Shown: positions 23,442 to 31,516 of the stretch, piece after piece | How positions within the stretch are numbered: the first letter of the stretch is position 1 | Layout of the letters: each line of letters opens with the position of its first letter | Assembly: GCF_013215345.1 (NCBI RefSeq) | Contig: NZ_JABSOV010000024.1 | Coordinates: 12,262 to 49,222, forward strand | Length of the DNA: 36,961 bases | Reading direction: 5' to 3' | Origin: Colwellia sp. | Lineage (GTDB): Bacteria > Pseudomonadota > Gammaproteobacteria > Enterobacterales > Alteromonadaceae | The notes under the pieces: generated by a model | What the model was told of the DNA's origin: nothing | The model's input: only the letters and a program-made list of their open reading frames with translations | Databases searched by the model: none | Translations under genes and position numbers: made by a program

Positions 23442-25238
23442 ATGTGTGGGATTATTGGAGCAGTAGCAAAATCAGCAATAACACCGGTATTAGAGGGTTT
23501 AGCCAGACTTGAATATCGCGGTTATGACTCTTCGGGTATTTCAATATTAGCGAATAATGAAATTAAAACGATAAAAGCACAAGGTACACTGAGCAACCTA
23601 AAGCAAAGACTCTTAAGGCAAGCGCTAGAGGGTGACTGTTGCATAGGTCATACCCGCTGGGCAACACACGGCAGAGCTAATGTAACCAACGCACATCCTC
23701 ATCAATGTGGCCAAGTCTCTGTGGTCCACAATGGCATTATCGAAAACTACCTACAGCTAAAGCAAAAATTAATTCAATGGGGTCATCACTTTAATAGTTC
23801 AACTGACAGTGAAGTGATCCCTCATTTAATCAATCACTATCTGTCTCAACAAATGACTCAGGAACAGGCGATTAAGAAAGCTATCGCCCAGCTAAAGGGC
23901 AGCTATGCCTTGGGAGTGTTAATTAATGGCACCAGCAATAACCTCTATGCGATTAAGCAAGGCAGTCCGTTAGTGATATCACAAGGGAGTGAGGGAGCTT
24001 ATATGGCTTCAGATGCCATGGCTTTAGGCGCTGATAGTGGCAAAATCTATTACCCTAAAGATAATGAATTAATAAAGTTAAACAGCCATGAAATAACCTT
24101 ATGTGGTGACGCTAACAAAAATGAAATTAATTATATCAATAACAAGCACTGCGCTAAGTTAGTATCAAAAGGAGAACGTAGCTCTTTCATGGAAAAAGAA
24201 ATCTTTGAACAAGTAGATCTGCTCAAAAGACTGTCGGTTATTAATCGCACTAACGAATACTCAATAATTAATTTTAATGACTTAACTAAGATCACCATTA
24301 TTGCTTGTGGCACCTCATATTATGCCGCTTCAGTAGCAAAAACTTGGTTTGAGAAATACGCCAACATCTTAGTTGAAATAGATATAGCCTCAGAATATCG
24401 TTATCGTTCACCTATTGTTACCAACAATGAATTAGCTATATTTGTCTCACAGTCCGGAGAGACCGCAGATACACTAGCAGCATTACGGTATGCGAAAAGT
24501 AAAAAAGCACAAACACTCGCCTTAGTAAATGTGGTTAACAGCAGCATAGCGCGAGAGGCAAACTTTACCTTTGAAATTTATGCGGGCCCTGAAATTGGTG
24601 TTGCTTCAACCAAAGCATTTAGCTGTCAGTTAGCAATATTTTATAAAATGGCCATGGAGGCGGCAAAACAAAGATCCTTTATAGAAAAGGCTGAGTTAAC
24701 ACAATTAGCACTGAACTTTGCCCAATTACCCGACATCATGGAGAAGGTATTACAGCGCTGTGCCGAAATGAAAGTGATGGCTAAAAAACTATGTAAGTAT
24801 TCAAACATCCTTTTTCTCGGCCGTGGTGTACTCACCGCTATAGCACAAGAAGGTGCATTGAAACTAAAAGAAATTAGCTATATTCATGCCGAAGCTTATG
24901 CTGCTGGCGAATTAAAACATGGCCCAATTGCTTTACTTGATGAACACATGCCCGTACTGGTGATTGCGCCTAAAAACACCCTGACAGATAAATTACTGTC
25001 AAATATTAAAGAAGTACAAGCACGTAATGCGCCACTGTTTATTATTGGTGATACTTGTATTAAGGAGCATATCCACTTACAAGAAGATGAGTTCTTTGAA
25101 CTGCCAGCAATACCGGAATCTATACTGCCGATAATAAGCGTTGTCCCCATGCAATTACTCGCACTATATAGTGCTCAGATGCTAGGGAAAAATGTTGACC
25201 AACCCAGAAATTTAGCTAAATCGGTGACAGTCGAATGA
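23442..25238 (+). CDS. glmS: Glutamine-fructose-6-phosphate aminotransferase (isomerizing)
   Basis: A 598-residue enzyme that makes glucosamine-6-phosphate, the first step to UDP-GlcNAc. The N-terminal glutaminase domain starts MCGIIGAV with the catalytic Cys2 and has YRGYDSSGI, GHTRWATHG and HNGIIENY. Two SIS domains follow (IIACGTSYYAA, VSQSGETADTLAAL, GPEIGVASTKAFSCQ, FLGRGVLTAIAQEGALKLKEI). The C-terminus is DQPRNLAKSVTVE, the conserved active-site tail. It is about ten residues shorter than the E. coli enzyme. Being inside a polysaccharide locus under its own candidate sigma-54 promoter, it is probably a dedicated extra copy; a housekeeping copy elsewhere is expected but not visible. Its stop overlaps the next start (ATGA). 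Confidence 0.95.
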   Translation: MCGIIGAVAKSAITPVLEGLARLEYRGYDSSGISILANNEIKTIKAQGTLSNLKQRLLRQALEGDCCIGHTRWATHGRANVTNAHPHQCGQVSVVHNGIIENYLQLKQKLIQWGHHFNSSTDSEVIPHLINHYLSQQMTQEQAIKKAIAQLKGSYALGVLINGTSNNLYAIKQGSPLVISQGSEGAYMASDAMALGADSGKIYYPKDNELIKLNSHEITLCGDANKNEINYINNKHCAKLVSKGERSSFMEKEIFEQVDLLKRLSVINRTNEYSIINFNDLTKITIIACGTSYYAASVAKTWFEKYANILVEIDIASEYRYRSPIVTNNELAIFVSQSGETADTLAALRYAKSKKAQTLALVNVVNSSIAREANFTFEIYAGPEIGVASTKAFSCQLAIFYKMAMEAAKQRSFIEKAELTQLALNFAQLPDIMEKVLQRCAEMKVMAKKLCKYSNILFLGRGVLTAIAQEGALKLKEISYIHAEAYAAGELKHGPIALLDEHMPVLVIAPKNTLTDKLLSNIKEVQARNAPLFIIGDTCIKEHIHLQEDEFFELPAIPESILPIISVVPMQLLALYSAQMLGKNVDQPRNLAKSVTVE

Positions 25239-25969
25239 ATACTTTTAACATAAACCACGCGAAGCAATGGGCTAAAACAAGTGATAGCTTTTTAGCTCAA
25301 TTGATAAAAACACTATGGTTTAAAATTAAAGCCATAGAGATGCCGAACATCCCTTTTGTATTTAAGCTACTTTATTATGTTCACCTAATCATAAAACATG
25401 TGATTGCCGATATATTACGCATTATTTATTACACACCTTTGCTCAAATCACGACTTAAAAACAACCCTAAACAGCTGTACTTATATGGTGGCTTGCCCGT
25501 CATAATTGGCAGTTTAGACATTGTTATGGGAGATAAAGTCAGATTGGCCGCTATGACAACAATAAGTGGCCGTGCTGTCGGACAGTGTATTCCCCAGCTA
25601 ATCATTGGTGATAATGTTGATATTAACTGGCGTACCTCTATATCGGTCGGTAAGACTATTACCATTGGCAATAATGTTCGTATGGCTGGTGATTGTTATT
25701 TAGCTGGCTATCCCGGACACCCAGTTAATGCCAAGTTGCGCGCTTTAGGTAAGCCCGATGAAGAAGCACAAGTCGGTGACATTACTTTAGAAGACGACGT
25801 TTGGTTAGCCACTGGGGTAAAAGTAATGTCAGGGGTAACAATAGGTCGTGGCACTATCGTAGCGGCAGGTAGCGTTGTTACCAAAGACTTGCCCAGTTTT
25901 GTCTTAGCGGCAGGTGTACCGGCAAAGGTGGTAAAAAAAATTGAGGATGAAAGTCATGAGTGTTTGTAG
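25235..25969 (+). CDS. Hexapeptide-repeat acyltransferase (LbetaH; SypM-like position)
   Basis: A 244-residue protein. The first 95 residues are helical and basic, including a hydrophobic stretch (FVFKLLYYVHLIIKHVIADI) that may touch the membrane. From about 105 it is a left-handed beta-helix with hexapeptide repeats: IGDNVDINWRTSISVG, ITIGNNVRMAGDCYL, ITLEDDVWLATGVKVMSGV, TIGRGTIVAAGSVVTKDLP and the usual ending AAGVPAKVVKKI. It is likely an O-acetyl or other acyl transferase that decorates a sugar of the repeat unit (family inference). It is coupled to glmS by a four-base overlap. Confidence 0.85.
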   Translation: MNTFNINHAKQWAKTSDSFLAQLIKTLWFKIKAIEMPNIPFVFKLLYYVHLIIKHVIADILRIIYYTPLLKSRLKNNPKQLYLYGGLPVIIGSLDIVMGDKVRLAAMTTISGRAVGQCIPQLIIGDNVDINWRTSISVGKTITIGNNVRMAGDCYLAGYPGHPVNAKLRALGKPDEEAQVGDITLEDDVWLATGVKVMSGVTIGRGTIVAAGSVVTKDLPSFVLAAGVPAKVVKKIEDESHECL

Positions 25970-27209
25970 AGGAAACGCAATATTTTCAAGTTCTTCTGAG
26001 CCGGAAAGTAAAAACAGGCCGCTAATTGTTTTCGGCGAAGACTGGGGAGTGCATCCTAGTTCCACCCAACATATAGTGAAAATACTAGGAAAAAATAGAC
26101 AGATAATTTGGCTTAATTCAATTGGTCTAAGAAAACCAAAGTTAACGAGGCATGATATGGTAAGACTGTTTAACAAAGTAAAGTCTTTCATTGTCAATCA
26201 CCCAAAGAGCAAGAAAACTCAAGATAGTAATAGTAATGATAACTGTCAGTTCATCATCATTAACCCTTTAGTCATTCCCTGTGCCAATAGCTGGTTTTCT
26301 TTAAAGCTGAGCAAGGCCATTTTGAACTGGCAACTCAAGCTAGCCTGCGGGGGGCTTGAGTTAAAAGATGCCATTATTTGGGCCTCTCTACCTACCTCTG
26401 TTGATTATTTAGAACTCTTTGGCAAAGCCCCTTGTGTGTATTATTGCGGCGATGACTTTGCTAGCCTAGCCGGAGTTGATCACCAATTTGTATCACAAAA
26501 GGAGCGTGAGTTAATTGCAAGATCGCGTTATATTTTTACCGCCAGTGAAAAGCTGCTAGATAAATTCCCTACCGAGAAAGTTGTTAATATTCCTCATGGC
26601 GTCAACTTTTCACTGTTTAGTAAACCTGTCGAGACTACGCCTTTGGATTTACCACAGGGTAAACCTATCGCTGGCTTTTACGGCAGTATTTCAGCCTGGT
26701 TAGATCAAGATTTATTAGTGCAAACAATTAAAGCATTACCTCATTGGTATTTTGTCTTTATCGGTAAAGTTGACTGTAATGTCGATAAACTGCAACAATT
26801 TTCTAATGTCTATTTTCTTGGCGCTAAACCTCATGTTGACTTGCCTAAGTACATACAAAACTGGAATGTAGCTATCCTCCCCTTTATAAACAATAAGCAA
26901 ATTCAAATGTGTAATCCGCTTAAGTTAAGAGAGTACATAGCTAGCGGCACACCAATAGTGACTACCGATTTCAATGCTTTAAATGGTTATCGAAAATATC
27001 TGCAAATATCGAACGCCAACAAGCCATTTTATCAGGCTATATTGCTAGCCAATGCCGAAATAACCACCGCGGTTAACTTTGACAAGCTTGATAATATAAG
27101 TGATTTACTCGTTATTACTCAAGTTAAGCAATCGAGAAAAGCATCGGTCATGGATGAATCATGGGAAAATAGAGCAACAACTGTCCAGCGTTACTTGGCT
27201 ATGTGTTAG
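25956..27209 (+). CDS. Glycosyltransferase, GT-B type without EX7E
   Basis: A 417-residue protein. The N-terminal part has PLIVFGEDWGVHPSSTQHIV and AIIWASLPTSVDYLELF. The middle has PCVYYCGDDFASLAGVD and IFTASEKLLDKFP, then NIPHGVNFSLFSKP. The donor domain has IAGFYGSISAWLDQDLL, FIGKVDC and NPLKLREYIASGTPIVTTDF. The NPLKLxEYxAxGxPVV motif is common in transferases that lack the classic EX7E. The ATG at 25956 is chosen because GAGG lies nine bases before it; the open frame continues upstream to 25941 with TTG and ATG alternatives. It overlaps the acyltransferase by 14 bases and ends the locus. Confidence 0.82.
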   Translation: MSVCRGNAIFSSSSEPESKNRPLIVFGEDWGVHPSSTQHIVKILGKNRQIIWLNSIGLRKPKLTRHDMVRLFNKVKSFIVNHPKSKKTQDSNSNDNCQFIIINPLVIPCANSWFSLKLSKAILNWQLKLACGGLELKDAIIWASLPTSVDYLELFGKAPCVYYCGDDFASLAGVDHQFVSQKERELIARSRYIFTASEKLLDKFPTEKVVNIPHGVNFSLFSKPVETTPLDLPQGKPIAGFYGSISAWLDQDLLVQTIKALPHWYFVFIGKVDCNVDKLQQFSNVYFLGAKPHVDLPKYIQNWNVAILPFINNKQIQMCNPLKLREYIASGTPIVTTDFNALNGYRKYLQISNANKPFYQAILLANAEITTAVNFDKLDNISDLLVITQVKQSRKASVMDESWENRATTVQRYLAMC

Positions 27210-27298
27210 GTAAGAATGTACTAGAAAAACTAAGTAATTGTATTTCAATCAAGTAACATAAGCGGCAATCGATGGTCGAGCATTAAATATCTCATATT

Positions 27299-27325
27299 AA
27301 GGTGTCAGGTAACTACCTAACCTTT
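27299..27325. terminator. Possible bidirectional hairpin between convergent genes
   Basis: AAGGT, AGGTA, TACCT and ACCTT are nested so that outer and inner arms can pair. It lies between the last locus gene (plus) and the kinase gene (minus). A T-run is short, so strength is uncertain. Confidence 0.35.
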
Positions 27326-27369
27326 GATGCTCTTAAACAACTAGCCGGTGAAATTCCCCTTGCTGGTAA

Positions 27370-29163
27370 TTAGATCGGTAAATACACCGAAAAACAACTG
27401 CCCTTGCCTAGTTCTGATTTGACAGTGATTTTACCTTCATGTTGCTCAATTATTTGATGACTAATAGAAAGCCCTAAACCAGTGCCCTCACCTATCGGTT
27501 TACTGGTATAAAAGGGGGTGAAAATTTGTGCTATATTTTCAGCTTCAATACCACTGCCGGTATCTTCAATCTCAATAACAATAGTGCTGCCTTCAACAAA
27601 GCTCCTAATATAAATATCGCCTTTATCTACTATAGCTTGTCCGGCATTTATCAATAAATTCATAAATACTTGATTTAACTTACCTGGAAAGCCATGTATT
27701 GGCGGTAACGGTTGCAAATCGACATGAAGTTTACAACAATACTTTAACTCATTGTGGACCATATTTAAGGTAGCAGTTAAACCTTCATTGATATCGATAA
27801 GTGCTTTATCGGGTTGATCGACACGGGCAAAAGTTTTTAAACTTTTTACTATTTCAGAAACACGATCAACACCGGAGATACTACTTTTAATTAACGGTGG
27901 CGAGTCTTTAAAAAGAAATTCTAGCTCATATTTTTTTGCTAATTTTTTGTGATTTTCTTTGTCTTCATCACTAACAAGGGTTTCGTTAAATTCATGATAA
28001 TATTTTTCAATATCGGAGAAATAATCCTCTAATACTTCTAAGTTGCTGCGAATGAAACCAATCGGATTGTTTATTTCATGGGCAACACCTGCAGCGAGTA
28101 CACCAATGCTGGCCATTTTTTCAGACTGTACTAGTTGAGACTCACTCTGCTTTAACTCTTCAATGGTATTGGATAGTTTTTCATAACTTTGTTTTAACGC
28201 TTGTTCACGTTTAGCTACTTCTTCACTCATATGGTTAAACTGCTTAAATAAATCGGAAAATTCCTTAAACCTTAAATCTTCTTGCAATGCTTGTGGTTCA
28301 TTACCTTCTTCAAGGCTTGAGGTTAGCTGAGAAAGCGCAAGGATAGGTTTAACAAAATAACGATAACCAGAGAAATATGCCAGCAAGGTTGTTAAAACAA
28401 TGGCAATAATAATAAGGCTGGCCAACTGGATAACTAATTGTGATAAGGCATTGTTCCTATATGCCTCATCAATGGTAAAGTCAAAACTCACTCCGGCATT
28501 CTGCCACGCTATGACTTGCTTAGTACCAAGGGATTTTTTACCAAAGGTTGCAATGGTTTGTCCCTCTTTAACCACTTCAATCATTAAACCATCGAGCACC
28601 TCAACATCGACTTGCCGGGCATTTATCTCTGCTAAGGGAATATTGGTCAGCAATACACCTTCGACCAGCTGGTTATATATAACGGGGACAGCTATACACC
28701 AATAGAATTTTCCTTGAATGCTGAGAACTTGAATTGAGCTCTCTATTTCCGCCGCTAAGAGAGCTTTTATCCAAGGAAATTTTTGGTATTTAATAGCAGA
28801 TGACGACGTAGAGTGTAATATACTGCCTTCAAAATCCAATAAAGTCTCATCATACTTTTTACCTAATAAAGATAAGCCAGCCATGTAATCTTGTATCTTG
28901 CCAAGGTTACTTTTTGGTTGCATTAACGCTTGTACAAAAGTTGCTGCAGCCGCTTGCTCTTTCAATAAAATAGAGTGATGTTTAATAAATACTCGATAGT
29001 TATTGCTTAAGGTATTAATTTCCCTACTGGCAATTTTTTCGTATTCAGTATTCACTGACTCAACTACATGGTAAACCACTAAGCTGGTAATTATTACCGC
29101 TAGCGCTAAGCAACTAATAAAGACAAAGCGTGCTAAAGCAAAAGATACTGTGGTTTTAGTCAT
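27370..29163 (-). CDS. Membrane sensor histidine kinase with periplasmic sensing region
   Basis: A 597-residue kinase. Membrane helix 1 is at about 8-29, a periplasmic region with PDC/Cache-like length spans about 30-250, and helix 2 is at about 251-272 (IIIAIVLTTLLAYFSGY). A HAMP domain and a coiled coil (EEVAKREQALKQSYEKLS) follow. HisKA has LAAGVAHEINNPIGFIRSN with the phospho-acceptor His362. The ATPase domain has NLLINAGQAIVDKG (N box), EDTGSGIEAENI (G1) and GEGTGLGLSISHQI (G2). There is no receiver or HPt domain and no adjacent response regulator, so its partner is elsewhere; the regulators at the left end are candidates only by proximity. It follows the binding-protein gene by 52 bases, likely one operon. 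Confidence 0.92.
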   Translation of the reverse strand: MTKTTVSFALARFVFISCLALAVIITSLVVYHVVESVNTEYEKIASREINTLSNNYRVFIKHHSILLKEQAAAATFVQALMQPKSNLGKIQDYMAGLSLLGKKYDETLLDFEGSILHSTSSSAIKYQKFPWIKALLAAEIESSIQVLSIQGKFYWCIAVPVIYNQLVEGVLLTNIPLAEINARQVDVEVLDGLMIEVVKEGQTIATFGKKSLGTKQVIAWQNAGVSFDFTIDEAYRNNALSQLVIQLASLIIIAIVLTTLLAYFSGYRYFVKPILALSQLTSSLEEGNEPQALQEDLRFKEFSDLFKQFNHMSEEVAKREQALKQSYEKLSNTIEELKQSESQLVQSEKMASIGVLAAGVAHEINNPIGFIRSNLEVLEDYFSDIEKYYHEFNETLVSDEDKENHKKLAKKYELEFLFKDSPPLIKSSISGVDRVSEIVKSLKTFARVDQPDKALIDINEGLTATLNMVHNELKYCCKLHVDLQPLPPIHGFPGKLNQVFMNLLINAGQAIVDKGDIYIRSFVEGSTIVIEIEDTGSGIEAENIAQIFTPFYTSKPIGEGTGLGLSISHQIIEQHEGKITVKSELGKGSCFSVYLPI

Positions 29164-29215
29164 TTATATCACTCAGTTTATTCAATAATCTTACTCTCAC
29201 TAAAATAGTTACTTT

Positions 29216-30445
29216 CTATTTAAGTAAAACCACCTCATTGCTTTTGTTAAATTTACCCATGGAGTAATCTGCAATAGTTAGCGCTTCATGAGCATTAGGG
29301 TTGTCCTTACTATAAGGAGTAAATGGCCTTTGATAGTTTTTTAACAACCCTTGCACGGGTTGCTCTAAACTCTCTAAAGCTTGGTGAATAAGCTGACTAT
29401 CTTTGTTTTTATTACCTGTTAATTTAACTTGTTTGATAGCAGCAATCATAATTCTTGTTAAATCATAGGCGTGAATAAAGCCTGTTTGCGCATTTATATC
29501 TCGTTTGTTTTTGATGTCATTATTTGACTCAATGGCCAAGGCTAACACACGTTGAGCAAACATTGATAAATCATCATTGAGAAATGAAAAATTGGTTTGA
29601 ATAAATTGCAGATCTACTTTTTCACGTTGAGTTGCTGAAACTTTTTCGGTGAAATCCCCGCCAGTTATGCCCCAGTGACTTCGAATAGGTAAACGAATGT
29701 CTTGTGGTAATTCAACCATGGCTTGAGTAAAAGTAGCGCCTTCTGCCGAATTCCCGACAAAAAAGATAACATCGGCACCGCTAGCTTTAATATCTCGCAG
29801 TAATACTTTGGCATGGTTTTTCCCTGCCCCCCAGTTAAACCAAGACAAACCTACGGGTTTAATTGCTGCATCTTTTAGCGCTTGTGTCATTGTTTTCTTA
29901 TTTGAGCGACCCCAACCAGTATCCTCTAATAATAGGTAAGGTTTACTAAAGCCTTGTTCAAGTGCTTTTTGGCTAATAAAACTACCGGCATTACTATCGT
30001 CAATGGATAAACGAAATATCCAGTTTTCAGTTGAGGAGCTACGGGTTATTGGTCCTGCCGCCGCCCAGGGATCTAGCAGTAGAATTTTATTTTCATTAAT
30101 AAAGTCTTTATTCGCTAATAAGGGTGGTGAGTGCAAACCTGAAAATACCACTAATGCTCGTTCATCGGCTAAGAAAGCCTCTAAATTTCGTTTACTTCTT
30201 AATGAGTTAGCTCGGTGATCTTTAGTAGCTACGTCAAATTTAATTCCCTGAAGTTGATGATCGACCTCTGCCAAGGCTGTATTGATACCTTGCTGTATTG
30301 ATAAGCTCGATGCAGTCGCGCCACTAAAGTCAGCATCAAGGTAAATAGTGTATTTTTGCTGTGCTTGAACATTTGAAGGGTAAGTGCTGATAAAAATGAG
30401 GCAGGTACAAACTAAAAATCCAAAAACATATTTCATAAAAAACAT
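29216..30445 (-). CDS. Periplasmic ligand-binding protein (branched-chain amino acid/amide type, Peripla_BP_6)
   Basis: A 409-residue exported protein. The signal peptide FGFLVCTCLIFISTYPSNVQA is split here as FGFLVCTCLIFIST and YPSNVQA, with cleavage before QQKYT. The type I periplasmic-binding fold shows LDADFSGATASSLSIQQGI, VVFSGLHSPPLLANKDFI, WIFRLSIDDSNAGSFISQ, YLLLEDTGWGRSNKKTM and DVIFFVGNSAEGATFTQAM. No permease or ATPase genes are adjacent; a sensor kinase is. So it may serve signal detection, handing a ligand to the kinase, rather than transport (inference). The start at 30445 is supported by AAGGA about eight bases upstream; an ATG three codons in is an alternative. Confidence 0.85.
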   Translation of the reverse strand: MFFMKYVFGFLVCTCLIFISTYPSNVQAQQKYTIYLDADFSGATASSLSIQQGINTALAEVDHQLQGIKFDVATKDHRANSLRSKRNLEAFLADERALVVFSGLHSPPLLANKDFINENKILLLDPWAAAGPITRSSSTENWIFRLSIDDSNAGSFISQKALEQGFSKPYLLLEDTGWGRSNKKTMTQALKDAAIKPVGLSWFNWGAGKNHAKVLLRDIKASGADVIFFVGNSAEGATFTQAMVELPQDIRLPIRSHWGITGGDFTEKVSATQREKVDLQFIQTNFSFLNDDLSMFAQRVLALAIESNNDIKNKRDINAQTGFIHAYDLTRIMIAAIKQVKLTGNKNKDSQLIHQALESLEQPVQGLLKNYQRPFTPYSKDNPNAHEALTIADYSMGKFNKSNEVVLLK

Positions 30446-30486
30446 AAACTATCCTTTTATTAATTAATGACATACTTGTCTTATTC

Positions 30487-30492
30487 ATTATA
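30487..30492 (-). promoter_or_regulatory. Possible -10 element for the binding-protein/kinase operon
   Basis: The minus strand reads TATAAT here, about 42 bases before the start codon. No convincing -35 hexamer was found at 16-18 bases. The remaining gap (30493-30904) has a small CAGCT/AGCTG hairpin near 30627 but no gene that I can support. Confidence 0.3.
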
Positions 30493-30904
30493 GTTAAGTT
30501 ATTACTTTAGCAGATTAATAACACTATCTTTTGAAATATATTTTTATAAATAGACGAATAAAAATTTCTGATGTCACTTCCTTCACCTTTGAGCATGTTT
30601 GATTAAACTAATGAGCTGTCACTATGCTGAAAACAGCTGACTTGCTAGCTGTCATGGCAAGGATTACAACTTTATCGAAAGTCTATTACTGGCTTATATT
30701 GAGTTTGAATACGAGTAAGTTTGGTGGCGTTGGTGAGCAGATAATAATACTAAGCATTAATGCCTTCGCGTATTAAATAGCTAAAATTATTATACTAACT
30801 TAGGTTTTTAATGATACGAATAATGTAAATGCAAAAATAGGTTTCGCGTTAGAAACGTTAAATAAGAAGTGGCTGAATAAAAGTTATATTCACATTTTCG
30901 GAAA

Positions 30905-30929
30905 GAGAAATAGATTAGTGATAATCTAT
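30905..30929 (-). terminator. Terminator downstream of tRNA-Leu
   Basis: ATAGATTA (30910-30917) and TAATCTAT (30922-30929) form a perfect 8-bp stem with a four-base loop. On the minus strand it is followed by TTCTCTTTC, and it starts eight bases after the tRNA-Leu CCA end. Confidence 0.65.
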
Positions 30930-30937
30930 CAAAAAAA

Positions 30938-31022
30938 TGGTACCCGGAGCCGGACTTGAACCGGCACGCTTTTCGGCGAGGGATTTTAAATCCCTTGTGT
31001 CTACCAATTCCACCACCCGGGC
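30938..31022 (-). tRNA. tRNA-Leu (anticodon TAA)
   Basis: The minus strand gives an 85-base tRNA starting GCCCGGGTGGTGGAATTGG, with a long variable arm, T arm GGTTCAAGTCC and an encoded CCA. The anticodon loop GATTTAAAATC gives TAA, as in E. coli leuZ. It follows the pgsA/tRNA-Gly block as in many gammaproteobacteria. Confidence 0.95.
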
Positions 31023-31095
31023 ACGATATCTATAAGATATGGGAAGAAATTTTATAGTAAATATTGGTACTTACTTTTACTTGGTTTTTTAATTT

Positions 31096-31160
31096 TGAGC
31101 AGCTAACGATACTTGCTCTTTGTAAAGTTAGCTGTGACATTCACGTTGACAACGTGGCAT
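31096..31160 (-). pseudogene. Decayed tRNA-Gly-like fragment
   Basis: The stretch GTGACATTCACGTTG (31134-31148) and the following ACAACGTG match the anticodon arm region of the real tRNA-Gly at 31193, 22 of 23 bases. The flanking GAGCAGCTAACGATACT resembles its acceptor/T-arm end. An insertion of about 13 bases disrupts the T arm, and the D arm and 5' acceptor strand are lost (CATATATCAGCA instead of GCTCTACCAGCT). The anticodon would read GTC. It cannot fold as a working tRNA. Confidence 0.65.
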
Positions 31161-31192
31161 ATATCAGCAAATTTACATTTAATTCAAAGATT

Positions 31193-31268
31193 TGGAGCGG
31201 CTAACGAGACTCGAACTCGTGACATTCACGTTGGCAACGTGATGCTCTACCAGCTGAGCTACAGCCGC
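31193..31268 (-). tRNA. tRNA-Gly (anticodon GCC)
   Basis: The minus strand gives a 76-base tRNA starting GCGGCTGTAGCTCAGCTGG, with anticodon stem-loop CACGTTGCCAACGTG (GCC), T arm GAGTTCGAGTC and an encoded CCA. It is the glyW equivalent downstream of pgsA. Confidence 0.96.
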
Positions 31269-31516
31269 TTAATTTAAAGTTTAACAATTACAAACTTCAG
31301 TAAAACAAATAACAAGATGATGTAATATCAACTTGGTGTTTCTCGCTTTACTTGCTGACTCCCTGTCAACAAAAACGCATTCTACATCTTAATATTTTCC
31401 AGTCAACTATTAAATTAACTTTTTATTCTAACTGCTTAAAAAGCGAGTTGTTTGTGCTATTTTTAACTAAAATCCTGTTGAAGTGGCTTTCTTTCAATCA
31501 ATCTATTTAAAAAAGC

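Noticed and set aside
25941-25955. TTG or earlier ATG as start of the last glycosyltransferase
   Set aside because: GAGG at 25943-25946 is placed as a ribosome site for the ATG at 25956; the earlier starts overlap or precede it.
5684-27209. PEP-CTERM/exosortase type polysaccharide locus
   Set aside because: Sigma-54 regulation and the gene types overlap with such loci, but no exosortase, PrsK-type kinase or PEP-CTERM tail was seen; the STAS-OmpA-export order fits syp better.
30938-31022. tRNA-Leu 3' end as attachment site of an island carrying the polysaccharide locus
   Set aside because: The locus does lie on the 3' side of the tRNA, but no copy of the tRNA end was noticed at the other boundary and no integrase was seen.
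31134-31156. Working tRNA-Asp because the anticodon reads GTC
   Set aside because: Only the anticodon arm region is intact; D arm, T arm and acceptor strands do not pair.
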